A stretch of DNA of 64,000 nt, taken from positions 2,358,501 through 2,422,500 of the forward strand of contig NZ_CP112998.1 in NCBI RefSeq assembly GCF_026625565.1, given 5' to 3'. Below the pieces are notes generated by a model. It was not told where the DNA came from, did no database searches, and saw only the letters and a list, made by a program, of their open reading frames with translations. Of this stretch, positions 36,871 to 45,817 are shown in pieces. Within the stretch, counting starts at the first letter, position 1, and each line of letters opens with the position of its first letter. The position numbers and the translations under genes were made by a program. The stretch comes from Dyadobacter pollutisoli (GTDB lineage: Bacteria > Bacteroidota > Bacteroidia > Cytophagales > Spirosomataceae).

Positions 36871-38541
36871 TTAAAAAGAAAATGATAATCCTCCAATAAA
36901 GTTTAACCCCTGCTGCGGATAGTACTGGTACCGCTGATACTTTTTCCCAAGCACATTGTTGAGGGCTACAAAAACAGAGAAGTTCTTGGTTAACAGATAG
37001 TCAATCTTAAAATTCAGGTCGGTAATAACTGGCAATTTGGTAACCACACCGCTCTCAAAATTTTTCGCTTTTATTCCTCTCAACACGTAAAAATCCGCTG
37101 TTACAAACAATTTTTTGCTGATCGTTAAAGCATTAAACCAGTTCAATGTAAGGTCTGGCCGGTGCCATGCTTCTTCTACTGAACCCATCGCATAATCGAA
37201 GAAATTTGCTTTAAGGGAAGTCTTGAACAAATCATTGTAGTTGTACCCAGCCTGAGCCGAAATCGTCAGTACCTTCGTTTTGCCAGTATCATATATGATC
37301 GAGAACTTGGAGCTATCGGCCAAAGAGTTGTTAAAGTTGTAAAAATTATGGTACTGCGTATAAGCTACTTTACCTTCGTAGTTAAAGCCCGATGAAGTTT
37401 CTCCTTTAACACCACCGCTTATTTCCGATGTCTTCTCGGTGTTGACGATCAGCACATTAGGCCCCAACCATTGATTTTCGGAAAGCATGCTTTTCAATGT
37501 ATTTCTAACAATGTCCCCGTTCCAGCCCGCAAATACATGCAGCCCCGTAAATGGGGTCACATCCACATTCAACACCGGATATGCTTTCGTTCTGTTAATA
37601 TTCAGCTCGCTGTCTGTTTCGTTAACGGCATTCAACCCGGCAGTTACCGTAAACATGTCGGTAGCATATTTAAAAGTAGGCTTTACCCGGAACAGGTTAC
37701 GATTGTAAGTAAGGCGATCGACACGTTGGGAAATGAACATGTCCGCTTCCAGCAATGCATGAAATGATTCTGAAATAGGGACCGCACCCATTATTTTTGT
37801 TCCCCAATCAAGCTCCGATGCATTGTAGCGATCACGCAGCGTATGCAGACTGGTTTTAACAGAGTAATCAACTGCCACCGAAGCATCAGTATTTTCAAAG
37901 CCCAGATTCGCACCAAACTGGTTAATGGTCTGCCGGATCGTGTCCCGGTTCACCACAACACCTTCCGGCTGCGGTTGGTAACCATAGAAATAGTAGTTTT
38001 TACGGTCGTAATCGAGCGCTGCCTCTACTTTGTACTTACTCCGGATGTACTTCAACCCGGCACGGACATTCGTGGACGCACTGGCCGAATTCTTACCGTC
38101 CACCGGACCATTGGCAGCCGACAAATGTTTAAGCTGTGAGGTAACCACCAGGTCCTCGGAGGGCCTTCCACCTACGAAAACATCCCCCAGAAACCTTCCA
38201 TAGTTCCCCCCGCCCAGTTTGATATAGTTGTTAAGAACGTCTGGCTGGTCGCGTCTGTCTTTTTCATCCGAAGACACGCCCACGCTCGGAGTCAGTTTCG
38301 GAGATGAAATGTTGATCTGCGGATCAATGATCTCGTAAGCAACCTTTTTCTTGCCCGTTTCCCCCTGTATCGGCTGCACTTTGTCAAATACACGGTTGGC
38401 TGGTGCAAATTCTATGCTTTTCTCCTTTACGATTTCATACGTCTGACTTTCGATTTCGCCCTTCTGGGCAAAAGCAAATTGGGAAGAAAAGCCCAGTGTC
38501 AATAAAAATATGGAAGAACGTATTGCTTTGGAATTCGTCAT
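36871..38541 (-). CDS. TonB-receptor-like outer-membrane beta-barrel without plug
   Basis: The 556-residue product has a signal peptide (MTNSKAIRSSIFLLTLGFSSQFAFA) when started at the ATG at 38541. The sequence is mostly alternating beta strands, and the C-terminus ends in the aromatic GGLSFSF expected for BAM-inserted barrels. The final repeats (NFSVFVALNNVLGKKYQRYQYYP) resemble TonB-dependent receptor barrels, but there is no plug domain. The frame also has an ATG at 38583 that overlaps the stop of the previous gene as ATGA, so that start, with translational coupling, is possible. Operon partner of the giant TPR protein and the SPOR protein. Confidence 0.82.
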   Translation of the reverse strand: MTNSKAIRSSIFLLTLGFSSQFAFAQKGEIESQTYEIVKEKSIEFAPANRVFDKVQPIQGETGKKKVAYEIIDPQINISSPKLTPSVGVSSDEKDRRDQPDVLNNYIKLGGGNYGRFLGDVFVGGRPSEDLVVTSQLKHLSAANGPVDGKNSASASTNVRAGLKYIRSKYKVEAALDYDRKNYYFYGYQPQPEGVVVNRDTIRQTINQFGANLGFENTDASVAVDYSVKTSLHTLRDRYNASELDWGTKIMGAVPISESFHALLEADMFISQRVDRLTYNRNLFRVKPTFKYATDMFTVTAGLNAVNETDSELNINRTKAYPVLNVDVTPFTGLHVFAGWNGDIVRNTLKSMLSENQWLGPNVLIVNTEKTSEISGGVKGETSSGFNYEGKVAYTQYHNFYNFNNSLADSSKFSIIYDTGKTKVLTISAQAGYNYNDLFKTSLKANFFDYAMGSVEEAWHRPDLTLNWFNALTISKKLFVTADFYVLRGIKAKNFESGVVTKLPVITDLNFKIDYLLTKNFSVFVALNNVLGKKYQRYQYYPQQGLNFIGGLSFSF

Positions 38542-38579
38542 GTGTAATTGGATTTTCTGTTTACCTGAACAGGTGTTAA

Positions 38580-41500
38580 TCATTTCAGTTTTTCGATCTG
38601 GGTCAATTTTTCCTTAGCCAGTTCAACGGCCTCTTTGTCATCCGAATTGTCGATGATAGAGCTCAACGTAGCCTTAGCCTGGCCAATCTCATTCATGCCA
38701 ACGTACACATCAGCCAAAAGGATAAAGGAGCGTACGCGCCAGTAATCATAGCCTTCAAACGATTTACCCATGTCGATAATAGCCGTTTCTGCTTCCTTAT
38801 ATTTTTTGTTTTTATAAAGGACCATGGCCGACCAGTAACTTGCTTCCGCACCATACTCATCTTTCGAGGTTGCCGCTACCTTTTTGAACTCGTCCGCAGC
38901 TTTATTCAGATCGCCCCGTTCGAAAGGTACTTTACCCAGATAGAGCTGCGCCTTGCCCAATCCGCCCGGAATCACATTGCCAACATTGATCACTTCCTTC
39001 GCATAATACAAAGTAGAATCGTAGCTTTTCAATGTATAATAAGTATCCATAAGGCCAATCCACGCCTGCGTCTGCTCCTTTTTGCTTTCTGCGTTTCTGA
39101 GCAACACCCTGAAATTCGTTACGGCACTGTTATAATTACCCCTTCCAATTTCCAATTCTGCTGATCTCTGAGCCGCTGCCGGTACAAATGTCGATCTGTT
39201 TTGCTGAACCACTTTACTGAAATATTGCAGCGCTTCATTCACATTCCCTGTCTTATCAAAGGACGAAGCGATGAAATAATTAGCGTCGTACTGGTGCTTG
39301 CTCGCCGGATAGCTCTTGATGAATTCCTGCAAAGAGTTGATCGCATTCTCATACTTTTCAGCATAGTAAAGGTTCCGTACGTTATCGAACTCCACTTCTT
39401 CCAGTTTCTCATTACCTGGATTGTTCTTGCGCACAACGCCAAGTACCTGGGTGAATTCCTCGGGACGGCCTACCGCAGTGTAGCTTTCCTGTATCCCCTC
39501 CAGTGCGCTACTGGCAGAGGGCGAATCAGAGTACTCTGTCAAAATCTTGCGGAAATCGACAATCGCCTGCTCGTATACCTGCAAGTTGTAATACGACTGT
39601 GCGCGGCGTAGCAGTGCTGCAGGAATGATCTGGCTCTTGGGCTTTTCGTTGATCATTCTCGTAAATCCTTTCACCGCCGCCGAGTAGCTCTGGTTTTGGA
39701 AATCAATGTCCGCCAATTGGAAATAAGCATCATCCAGGTACCTTGAAGAGGGATACTGACTGATCAGTTGCTCAAACTGCCTGCGCGCCTCAGGCTCGCG
39801 GTTCATATATACATACGCGCGGGCTTTTTGGAACAATGCATAATCCTTATCCACCTTTCCTTTCGCCGACACCTGCTCATAAGTCCTGATCGCCTCGTTG
39901 TAATTCTTGGCAGCCAGGTAACAGTCAGCAAGCCGCGAGTACGCATCCTCGATCATCTGGGCATCCATGCCTTCAATGTTGTTCGTAAACTCCTTGAAGT
40001 AAGTCAGCGCCTGTCCGTATTTCTTTTGGTTATAGTAAATGTATCCCAAAGCATAAAGGCTCTTGCGCGCATAGATCCCTGCTCTCGGATTTTTCGAGAT
40101 CTGATTGTACAATGCAGCTGCTTCGTCTACGCGCTTCAGTCCGTAGATAGCTTCCGCCTTGTAATAAGCAGCCGACTGGTTGATCTGCTCATCGATCGGG
40201 AATTTCAGCGCCTTGTCAAACATGCCAATGGCTGCTTCAAATTTCTCCCGATTAAAATCGAGCACACCCTGGTTGTAGGTAAGCCTCTGATACGTGCCAT
40301 TTATTTTAGCATTCCGTTTAGAAAGGCCTTCAATATACTTAATAGCCGCTGCGCTGTTGCTTGCATTTGCATACCCTTCGGCTACTAATTCGGTAGCTTC
40401 TTCGGTATGCTTGCTCTGAGGATACTTACTCATGAAGTCGTTAAACTCTTTCACAGCGTCATTATTGTTTCCCGACTCCAGCTGCACTTTTGCGTGGTTG
40501 TAGGCCGCTTCTTCCTTCACAACTGCATTATAGTCCAGCTTTGCTGCATTCGCAAATGACGTTAAAGCATAGCTTAAATTATTAGTCTTTAAGTAACTGA
40601 TTCCCAATAAGTAAGATGCGTACTGCGAAACAGAATCTTTGCCAGGCCCTACGGGTTTCAATGTGGTAATAGCGCCTTCAAAGTTACTGCTCCGGAACTG
40701 TGCATGGCCGTAGTGCAAAGCGACAGTAGGAGGCACAACACCCGGTTTCATTCGCTTATATCGTTCATATGCCTTCACTGCTGCCGGATAGTCTCCTTTT
40801 TCGTAGTACACTTCCGCTACATACAATGCAACGTCATCCAGTTTAGTATTTCCTCTTTGTTGTGTCAGAAGCTTCTCACCATATTGCAGCAGCTCATCAT
40901 ACTTTTTAAGTTGATACAGCGACGATATGATCCAGTTTGGTGCTTCGTTCTTATAATAAGGATGCGTCTCGATTCGTTGGAAATCCTGGTAAGCCCCTTC
41001 AAAGTTGTTTTGCTGATAGTTGATCACACCGGCATAAAAAGAAGCATCCGCAGCATTAGCGAAGGAAGCGTCCGTTTTCACCTGATTAAACAACGGTAGT
41101 GCGAGATCGGGCTGTTTGGTGTTGTAGTAGGACATAGCCAGCTGATAAGTGCTTTCCATCTTTTTACCGCCTGAGCCGGACAATTGAACCGCCTTTTCCA
41201 GGTAAGTGATAGCCTTTTCGTAATTGCCGCCCTCATAGTAATACCTGCCAAGGTCACCATAGATTTGCTGCGCCTTGGGGTGTTCAGCATGGTTTTTAAC
41301 AAACCTGTCCACCTGCACTTCAGCCTCCGGATAGTTGAGATAAAGGCCGGTAACCGCCACGTAATACTCAGCCGTAACTTTATTATAATCGCTGGTACTA
41401 AGTAATTTATCCTGAGTGTTGAGGAATTCCCCGAATTCTTGTCTTGCAGCTACGTAATTGGATTTTTCGTAATATTCAAGGCCATTACGAAAATGGGCTT

Positions 41501-41645
41501 CCGGTTCTGTCATACTGAGTGTATTCTGGGCCAGAACTGAAGACGCGCCAACATATAAGAGCATTCCAAAAGTGGAGGCGCCGTGTTTAAAAACCATAGA
41601 AACTGAGTTGGTGGATTTTTGAATTAAATTATTGTGGTTAACCAT
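38580..41645 (-). CDS. large TPR-repeat periplasmic protein
   Basis: A 1021-residue protein built almost wholly of tetratricopeptide repeats from about residue 45 to the end (repeated patterns such as YYEGGNYEKAITYLEKAV, in pieces AYYEKSNYVAA, NYNEAIRTYEQV). An N-terminal signal peptide (hydrophobic up to VGASSVLAQ) exports it; the ATG at 41597 is an alternative start that leaves the same signal. Such proteins act as scaffolds for envelope complexes. The gene begins the operon that continues with the barrel and HU/SPOR proteins. No catalytic motif was seen. Confidence 0.9.
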   Translation of the reverse strand: MVNHNNLIQKSTNSVSMVFKHGASTFGMLLYVGASSVLAQNTLSMTEPEAHFRNGLEYYEKSNYVAARQEFGEFLNTQDKLLSTSDYNKVTAEYYVAVTGLYLNYPEAEVQVDRFVKNHAEHPKAQQIYGDLGRYYYEGGNYEKAITYLEKAVQLSGSGGKKMESTYQLAMSYYNTKQPDLALPLFNQVKTDASFANAADASFYAGVINYQQNNFEGAYQDFQRIETHPYYKNEAPNWIISSLYQLKKYDELLQYGEKLLTQQRGNTKLDDVALYVAEVYYEKGDYPAAVKAYERYKRMKPGVVPPTVALHYGHAQFRSSNFEGAITTLKPVGPGKDSVSQYASYLLGISYLKTNNLSYALTSFANAAKLDYNAVVKEEAAYNHAKVQLESGNNNDAVKEFNDFMSKYPQSKHTEEATELVAEGYANASNSAAAIKYIEGLSKRNAKINGTYQRLTYNQGVLDFNREKFEAAIGMFDKALKFPIDEQINQSAAYYKAEAIYGLKRVDEAAALYNQISKNPRAGIYARKSLYALGYIYYNQKKYGQALTYFKEFTNNIEGMDAQMIEDAYSRLADCYLAAKNYNEAIRTYEQVSAKGKVDKDYALFQKARAYVYMNREPEARRQFEQLISQYPSSRYLDDAYFQLADIDFQNQSYSAAVKGFTRMINEKPKSQIIPAALLRRAQSYYNLQVYEQAIVDFRKILTEYSDSPSASSALEGIQESYTAVGRPEEFTQVLGVVRKNNPGNEKLEEVEFDNVRNLYYAEKYENAINSLQEFIKSYPASKHQYDANYFIASSFDKTGNVNEALQYFSKVVQQNRSTFVPAAAQRSAELEIGRGNYNSAVTNFRVLLRNAESKKEQTQAWIGLMDTYYTLKSYDSTLYYAKEVINVGNVIPGGLGKAQLYLGKVPFERGDLNKAADEFKKVAATSKDEYGAEASYWSAMVLYKNKKYKEAETAIIDMGKSFEGYDYWRVRSFILLADVYVGMNEIGQAKATLSSIIDNSDDKEAVELAKEKLTQIEKLK

Positions 41646-41756
41646 ATCCTATTTAAAGAGTATTTGGGTGCACACTTACCGCTCAAAATTGTTTGCTATC
41701 TAACGAATCGCGGAGTAAAACCGTATACGTTGGTCATGCCAATGTGCATTTAAAAG

Positions 41757-42008
41757 CTAGAAAAGGACATTATTCCTTTTCAGTGTGTTGTAAAAATCAT
41801 CATGCATGGCTTCGAACTTGGACTGGACCGACGACATAAAATCATCGTCCATACAGCGCTCTATTTCCTCAATAGTTTCCACTTCGTAATCGTCGATTTT
41901 GTAAGTTTGCTCATACATACCCGATTCCACTTTAATGATGTATTTACTGTTCCATTGGTAAAGACCAATCTTAAATTGAACATGAGGAATATCCTTAATG
42001 TATCTCAT
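41757..42008 (-). CDS. small conserved-looking protein
   Basis: An 83-residue acidic protein (MRYIKDIPHVQFKIGLYQWN...) with predicted beta strands followed by a helical C-terminal half rich in Glu and Asp. It has an ATG start and codon use like its neighbours. It seems soluble and has no signal peptide. I do not recognise a named family. It is divergent from the TPR lipoprotein gene with a 26-base gap, and a 111-base gap separates it from the large TPR gene ahead of it. Confidence 0.68.
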   Translation of the reverse strand: MRYIKDIPHVQFKIGLYQWNSKYIIKVESGMYEQTYKIDDYEVETIEEIERCMDDDFMSSVQSKFEAMHDDFYNTLKRNNVLF

Positions 42009-42034
42009 TCTGTTTTATTAATAATACTAAATTC

Positions 42035-43069
42035 ATGTTATTCATTTTCAAGTACTTATATATACCAATATTTTTAGTACTAATTATTGTCGGATGTTCT
42101 GGTCAGGATAAGAAAGATTCCGCTGACTTTTTTCTGAAAGGCAACCAAGCCCTGAGTCAAAAGAACTATGCCGAAGCATTGCGCTTGTATGATGAAGCAA
42201 TTGCCAAAAATGCAGATTTTTCGGACGCCTATCTCAATAAGGGTATAACTTTATTGAAATTAAACCGTACCCAGGAAGCCTACGAGGTTTTAACAGAAGC
42301 AATCACGATTGACCCCTCTCTCGTACAGGCAAATCTCGTGAGGTCAGAAGCAGGGCTGGATTTAGGCCGTTTACGTGAAGCAAAACAGGATCTTCAGTTG
42401 ATTGAGAAGGAATATAAAGACTCTACCCGATTTTATCTGATCAAAGGGAACATTATGGAGGCAGAGGGTAATGCCTCACTCGCAATTCAGGAGTACGACC
42501 ATTCTTTACAACTATCGCCAAAAAATGTGGAAGCACTGGTCAATCGGGGTGCCGTGTACTACCGTCTCGGCTCCTACCCGGCCGCAAAAGCAGATTTTCA
42601 AGCAGCTGTTACGCTGCGCCCCGATCAACCGCAGGCACTTAATAACCTTGGCCTGATTGCTAGCCGGGAAAAAAAGTGGGGTGAGGCCCTCTCCTATTTT
42701 GACCTTGTTCTCAATTCCAATCCCGCTGACCCCTATGTGTTGAACAATAAAGGATATGTGCTCTTACAAACCGGAGAAGGTAGCAAGGCAAAAGAGCTGA
42801 TCGAAAGGTCCCTTGAAAAGCTGCCTGCCAACGGTTATGCATTACGTAACCTGGGCATTTATTACCAGCAGAATGGCCAGCTGGATAAAGCGTTAACCGA
42901 ATATCTGAAAGCGATCGACATTGCTGAGCCTGTGGAGTGGCTATATGGCTTGGCCGGCCGTGCCTATTTTAGCCAAAATAATAAAGCTGAGGCATGCAAA
43001 ATATGGAAGCAGGGAGTAATGCTCAAAGACTCCATATCGATTGCAGAATTGGCAAAAAACTGCCGATAA
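42035..43069 (+). CDS. TPR-repeat lipoprotein
   Basis: A 344-residue protein with a lipoprotein signal ending in IIVGC (Cys21). About eight tetratricopeptide repeats follow (for example NYAEALRLYDEAIAKNADFSDAY, in part; ALNNLGLIASREKKWGEAL). It should be anchored in the outer or inner membrane, facing the periplasm, and work as a protein-contact scaffold. Its stop codon is separated by a single base from the stop codon of the convergent menD gene, so there is no room for a terminator between them. Confidence 0.88.
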   Translation: MLFIFKYLYIPIFLVLIIVGCSGQDKKDSADFFLKGNQALSQKNYAEALRLYDEAIAKNADFSDAYLNKGITLLKLNRTQEAYEVLTEAITIDPSLVQANLVRSEAGLDLGRLREAKQDLQLIEKEYKDSTRFYLIKGNIMEAEGNASLAIQEYDHSLQLSPKNVEALVNRGAVYYRLGSYPAAKADFQAAVTLRPDQPQALNNLGLIASREKKWGEALSYFDLVLNSNPADPYVLNNKGYVLLQTGEGSKAKELIERSLEKLPANGYALRNLGIYYQQNGQLDKALTEYLKAIDIAEPVEWLYGLAGRAYFSQNNKAEACKIWKQGVMLKDSISIAELAKNCR

Positions 43070-43070
43070 A

Positions 43071-44789
43071 CTAGCTCTCCCGGCCCAGTCTTTTCAGCTC
43101 TTTCCAGACTCTTTCATTTTCGTAGGGGTCTGTGAAAACTTCCAGCAAACCCAATCCCTGGCTGCGTGTAAACTCAGCTACAACTTTTTCCAACGCCTCA
43201 AATTCATTCACACTGAAATATTGGATTCCCGAATCTTCGCAAGTGCGTTTCGCGGTAAATGAATGCCTGGTTTCAAAATAATTTTCAAGCTCCGACAAAC
43301 CTGTCGGCCCATCAATCATCCGGAATATATTTCCTCCCGAATTATTAATGACAATGATTTTAAGGTTCTGCGGAAGTTCCTTAATCAGCAATCCATTTCG
43401 GTCATATAAAAATGCTACGTCCCCGACGATCAAAAATGTCGGCTGATCATTCACCATTGCTGCCCCGATCGCGGTACTGACGCAACCATCAATTCCACTT
43501 GTACCACGGTTAGAAAATATCTTTGCATTACCGATATCAGCCCCCAGCACATTCACGTATCGGATAGACATGCTATTGGCAATATGTAACTGAATCTGCG
43601 CATTTAACACCTTAAAAAACACATCTATTGAAGTTAAATCATTTAACGATGTTAGATTTTGTAGGTAGTTTCGCTTCAAATTTCTCGATAGCACCTCCTT
43701 TTGACGCCAAATCGTCAAATATGACGAATCATTTTCAGGCTCTGAATTCTGAGTAAATAGCTGATAATCAATTTTCTCGTACAGGTTTTTAAAGAAATAA
43801 GTTGCAGACACGGGTATTTGCCGCGTCATCGACTGTGTTGGATCCGCCAGGAAAATATCTTCGCTAATATGCCAATGCCTTAACGGCGGATTTCTTCTTA
43901 AAAATTGTTTTAACTCCTTCGAAATAAATGAAAGTCCAAAGGTTACCAGCAGATCCGGCCGTAATTCTGCGCTATTTTCCCCACCTAAAAACAAGTCATG
44001 GTGACGAACAAACTGATCATTGGCGCCCAGATTGGTGATGCAATCCCCAACTACCGGAATATCCCATTCCTCGGTAATCCGGGCAAGGACCTGGTTAAGC
44101 TCTTCACTGCTTCTCTGCTGCCCGCCGGCTATGAGAATTCTGCTTGAATCATCCCATTCATCCAGCAGTTCGTGCCAGGTCTCCGTAGAAAGGCCTGCCT
44201 CTGAACGCTGCCGCTGAATAATTCTAATACTGTCGGAACGCAGAAGCTCATCGCTTTCTTTGGGATAAAATGGCTCGCGAATGGGTACATTGATATGCAC
44301 AGGCCCCAGAGGAGCCGTACCAGCTACATTCACAGCCTCATTGGTGATGCGGTTAATGGCCCACTGCACATCCGAGTGAGCATAGTCCGGTGATATCTCA
44401 AATGACCGCTTTACATGCTTACCATAAATCTCTGATTGGTAGATCGTCTGTCCGTCGTACTGGTGCTGCCACTCCTTGGGCCTGTCCGCTGTCAAAACGA
44501 TCAGTGGTATCTGCTGAAAAAAAGCCTCAGAGACAGCCGGAGCAAAATTGTAAGCCGCACTGCCCGACGTACAAACTAATACAACAGGAACGCCTGTTTG
44601 CTGGGCTATTCCCATTCCAATGAAGCCAGCCGGACGCTCATCCATACACGTATGGATACGGAAGCCTCCGTGACGTACAAAAGCCAGGGTCAATGCTGCG
44701 CTCCGGGAGCCGGGCGATATCACTACGTGCCTGATTCCCTTTTCAAAGCAGATGGCGGCAAGATCAATGAGGGGTTGTAAAATAGCCAT
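43071..44789 (-). CDS. menD: SEPHCHC synthase (menaquinone synthesis)
   Basis: 2-Succinyl-5-enolpyruvyl-6-hydroxy-3-cyclohexene-1-carboxylate synthase: a thiamine-diphosphate enzyme that joins 2-oxoglutarate to isochorismate in menaquinone synthesis. 572 residues, usual length. N-terminal PYR domain with HVVISPGSRSAALTLAF and CTSGSAAYNFAPAVSEAF; C-terminal PP domain with the ThDP/Mg motif region GDVAFLYDRNGLL and NNSGGNIFRM. No other men genes are in the window. The ATG lies only 12 bases after a hairpin that follows rpoD. Confidence 0.96.
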   Translation of the reverse strand: MAILQPLIDLAAICFEKGIRHVVISPGSRSAALTLAFVRHGGFRIHTCMDERPAGFIGMGIAQQTGVPVVLVCTSGSAAYNFAPAVSEAFFQQIPLIVLTADRPKEWQHQYDGQTIYQSEIYGKHVKRSFEISPDYAHSDVQWAINRITNEAVNVAGTAPLGPVHINVPIREPFYPKESDELLRSDSIRIIQRQRSEAGLSTETWHELLDEWDDSSRILIAGGQQRSSEELNQVLARITEEWDIPVVGDCITNLGANDQFVRHHDLFLGGENSAELRPDLLVTFGLSFISKELKQFLRRNPPLRHWHISEDIFLADPTQSMTRQIPVSATYFFKNLYEKIDYQLFTQNSEPENDSSYLTIWRQKEVLSRNLKRNYLQNLTSLNDLTSIDVFFKVLNAQIQLHIANSMSIRYVNVLGADIGNAKIFSNRGTSGIDGCVSTAIGAAMVNDQPTFLIVGDVAFLYDRNGLLIKELPQNLKIIVINNSGGNIFRMIDGPTGLSELENYFETRHSFTAKRTCEDSGIQYFSVNEFEALEKVVAEFTRSQGLGLLEVFTDPYENERVWKELKRLGRES

Positions 44790-44801
44790 AATCGGAAATG
44801 A

Positions 44802-44825
44802 AAATAGCCTCTCACGAGGCTATTT
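44802..44825 (-). terminator. hairpin between rpoD and menD
   Basis: A 10-bp perfect stem (AAATAGCCTC / GAGGCTATTT) with a 4-base loop. On the minus strand it is followed by TTTTCATTT. It lies 60 bases after the rpoD stop and 12 bases before the menD ATG, so it may end rpoD transcription or control menD. Confidence 0.7.
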
Positions 44826-44885
44826 AACGAATTCTTTTATCTCAAATAAACTTTTCAATATCAACGTAAGCTGGCTCACGTGAAA

Positions 44886-45749
44886 TTAACCAAGGTAAGT
44901 TTTCAAAGCTTTGCTTCTGGAAACATGACGTAACCTTCTGATCGCCTTTTCTTTGATCTGACGCACACGCTCGCGGGTTAGGTTGAACTTCTCACCTATC
45001 TCTTCCAAAGTCATCGCATGCTCTCCATTCAGGCCGAAATACAAAGCGATTACATCAGCTTCACGTTGTGTCAAAGTGCAAAGTGCCCTCTGAACCTCTT
45101 TACGAAGCGACTCATTTACCAACCCTGAATCCGGCTTATCTTCCAGATCATTTTCAAGTACGTCCAGCAAGCTGTTTTCTTCACCCTGGACAAAAGGAGC
45201 ATCCATTGATACGTGACGTCCCGAAATTTTCATGGTATCGACTACTTCCGACGATGAAATTTCAAGTACTTCTGCCAATTCCTCAGGTGATGGCTCACGC
45301 TCGAAACGCTGTTCCAGTTCTGAGAAAGTTTTAGAAATTTTATTCAGGGAACCTACACGGTTCAATGGTAAACGTACAATCCTCGACTGTTCTGCAAGCG
45401 CCTGAAGAATAGACTGGCGTATCCACCAAACAGCGTAGGAAATGAATTTAAAACCTCTTGTTTCATCGAAACGCTGTGCTGCCTTAATCAAACCAAGGTT
45501 TCCCTCGTTGATTAAGTCACCCAGCGATAAGCCTTGGTTTTGATATTGTTTTGCAACGGAGACAACAAACCTGAGGTTTGCTTTGGTCAACCTTTCTAAA
45601 GCAAGCTGATCACCATCCCTGATTTTTTGAGCTAACGTCACTTCCTCATCCGGCGTTAGCAAATCCACCTTACCGATTTCCTGCAAATATTTATCTAACG
45701 ACTGACTTTCCCGGTTGGTAATTTGCTTACTGATCTTTAGCTGTCTCAT
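44886..45749 (-). CDS. rpoD: primary sigma factor of RNA polymerase
   Basis: The housekeeping sigma-70 factor of Bacteroidota type, 287 residues: region 1.2 (SLDKYLQEIGKVDLLTPDEE), region 2 (ALERLTKANLRFVVSVAKQY, RFDETRGFKFISYAVWWIRQ at 93-111), region 3 and region 4 with the final HTH (TLEEIGEKFNLTRERVRQI). It lacks region 1.1 and the large non-conserved insert of proteobacterial RpoD. In this phylum this sigma reads TTTG / TAnnTTTG promoters, which is why I searched for those elements here. Confidence 0.96.
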   Translation of the reverse strand: MRQLKISKQITNRESQSLDKYLQEIGKVDLLTPDEEVTLAQKIRDGDQLALERLTKANLRFVVSVAKQYQNQGLSLGDLINEGNLGLIKAAQRFDETRGFKFISYAVWWIRQSILQALAEQSRIVRLPLNRVGSLNKISKTFSELEQRFEREPSPEELAEVLEISSSEVVDTMKISGRHVSMDAPFVQGEENSLLDVLENDLEDKPDSGLVNESLRKEVQRALCTLTQREADVIALYFGLNGEHAMTLEEIGEKFNLTRERVRQIKEKAIRRLRHVSRSKALKTYLG

Positions 45750-45817
45750 CTAAATCTTATATTAATATGTATATATAACGACGTTAAATACTGTCCTTGT
45801 AAATCAAAAACACTATT

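Noticed and set aside
39768..40388. 206-codon frame opposite the large TPR gene
   Set aside because: Shadow of a repetitive coding sequence.
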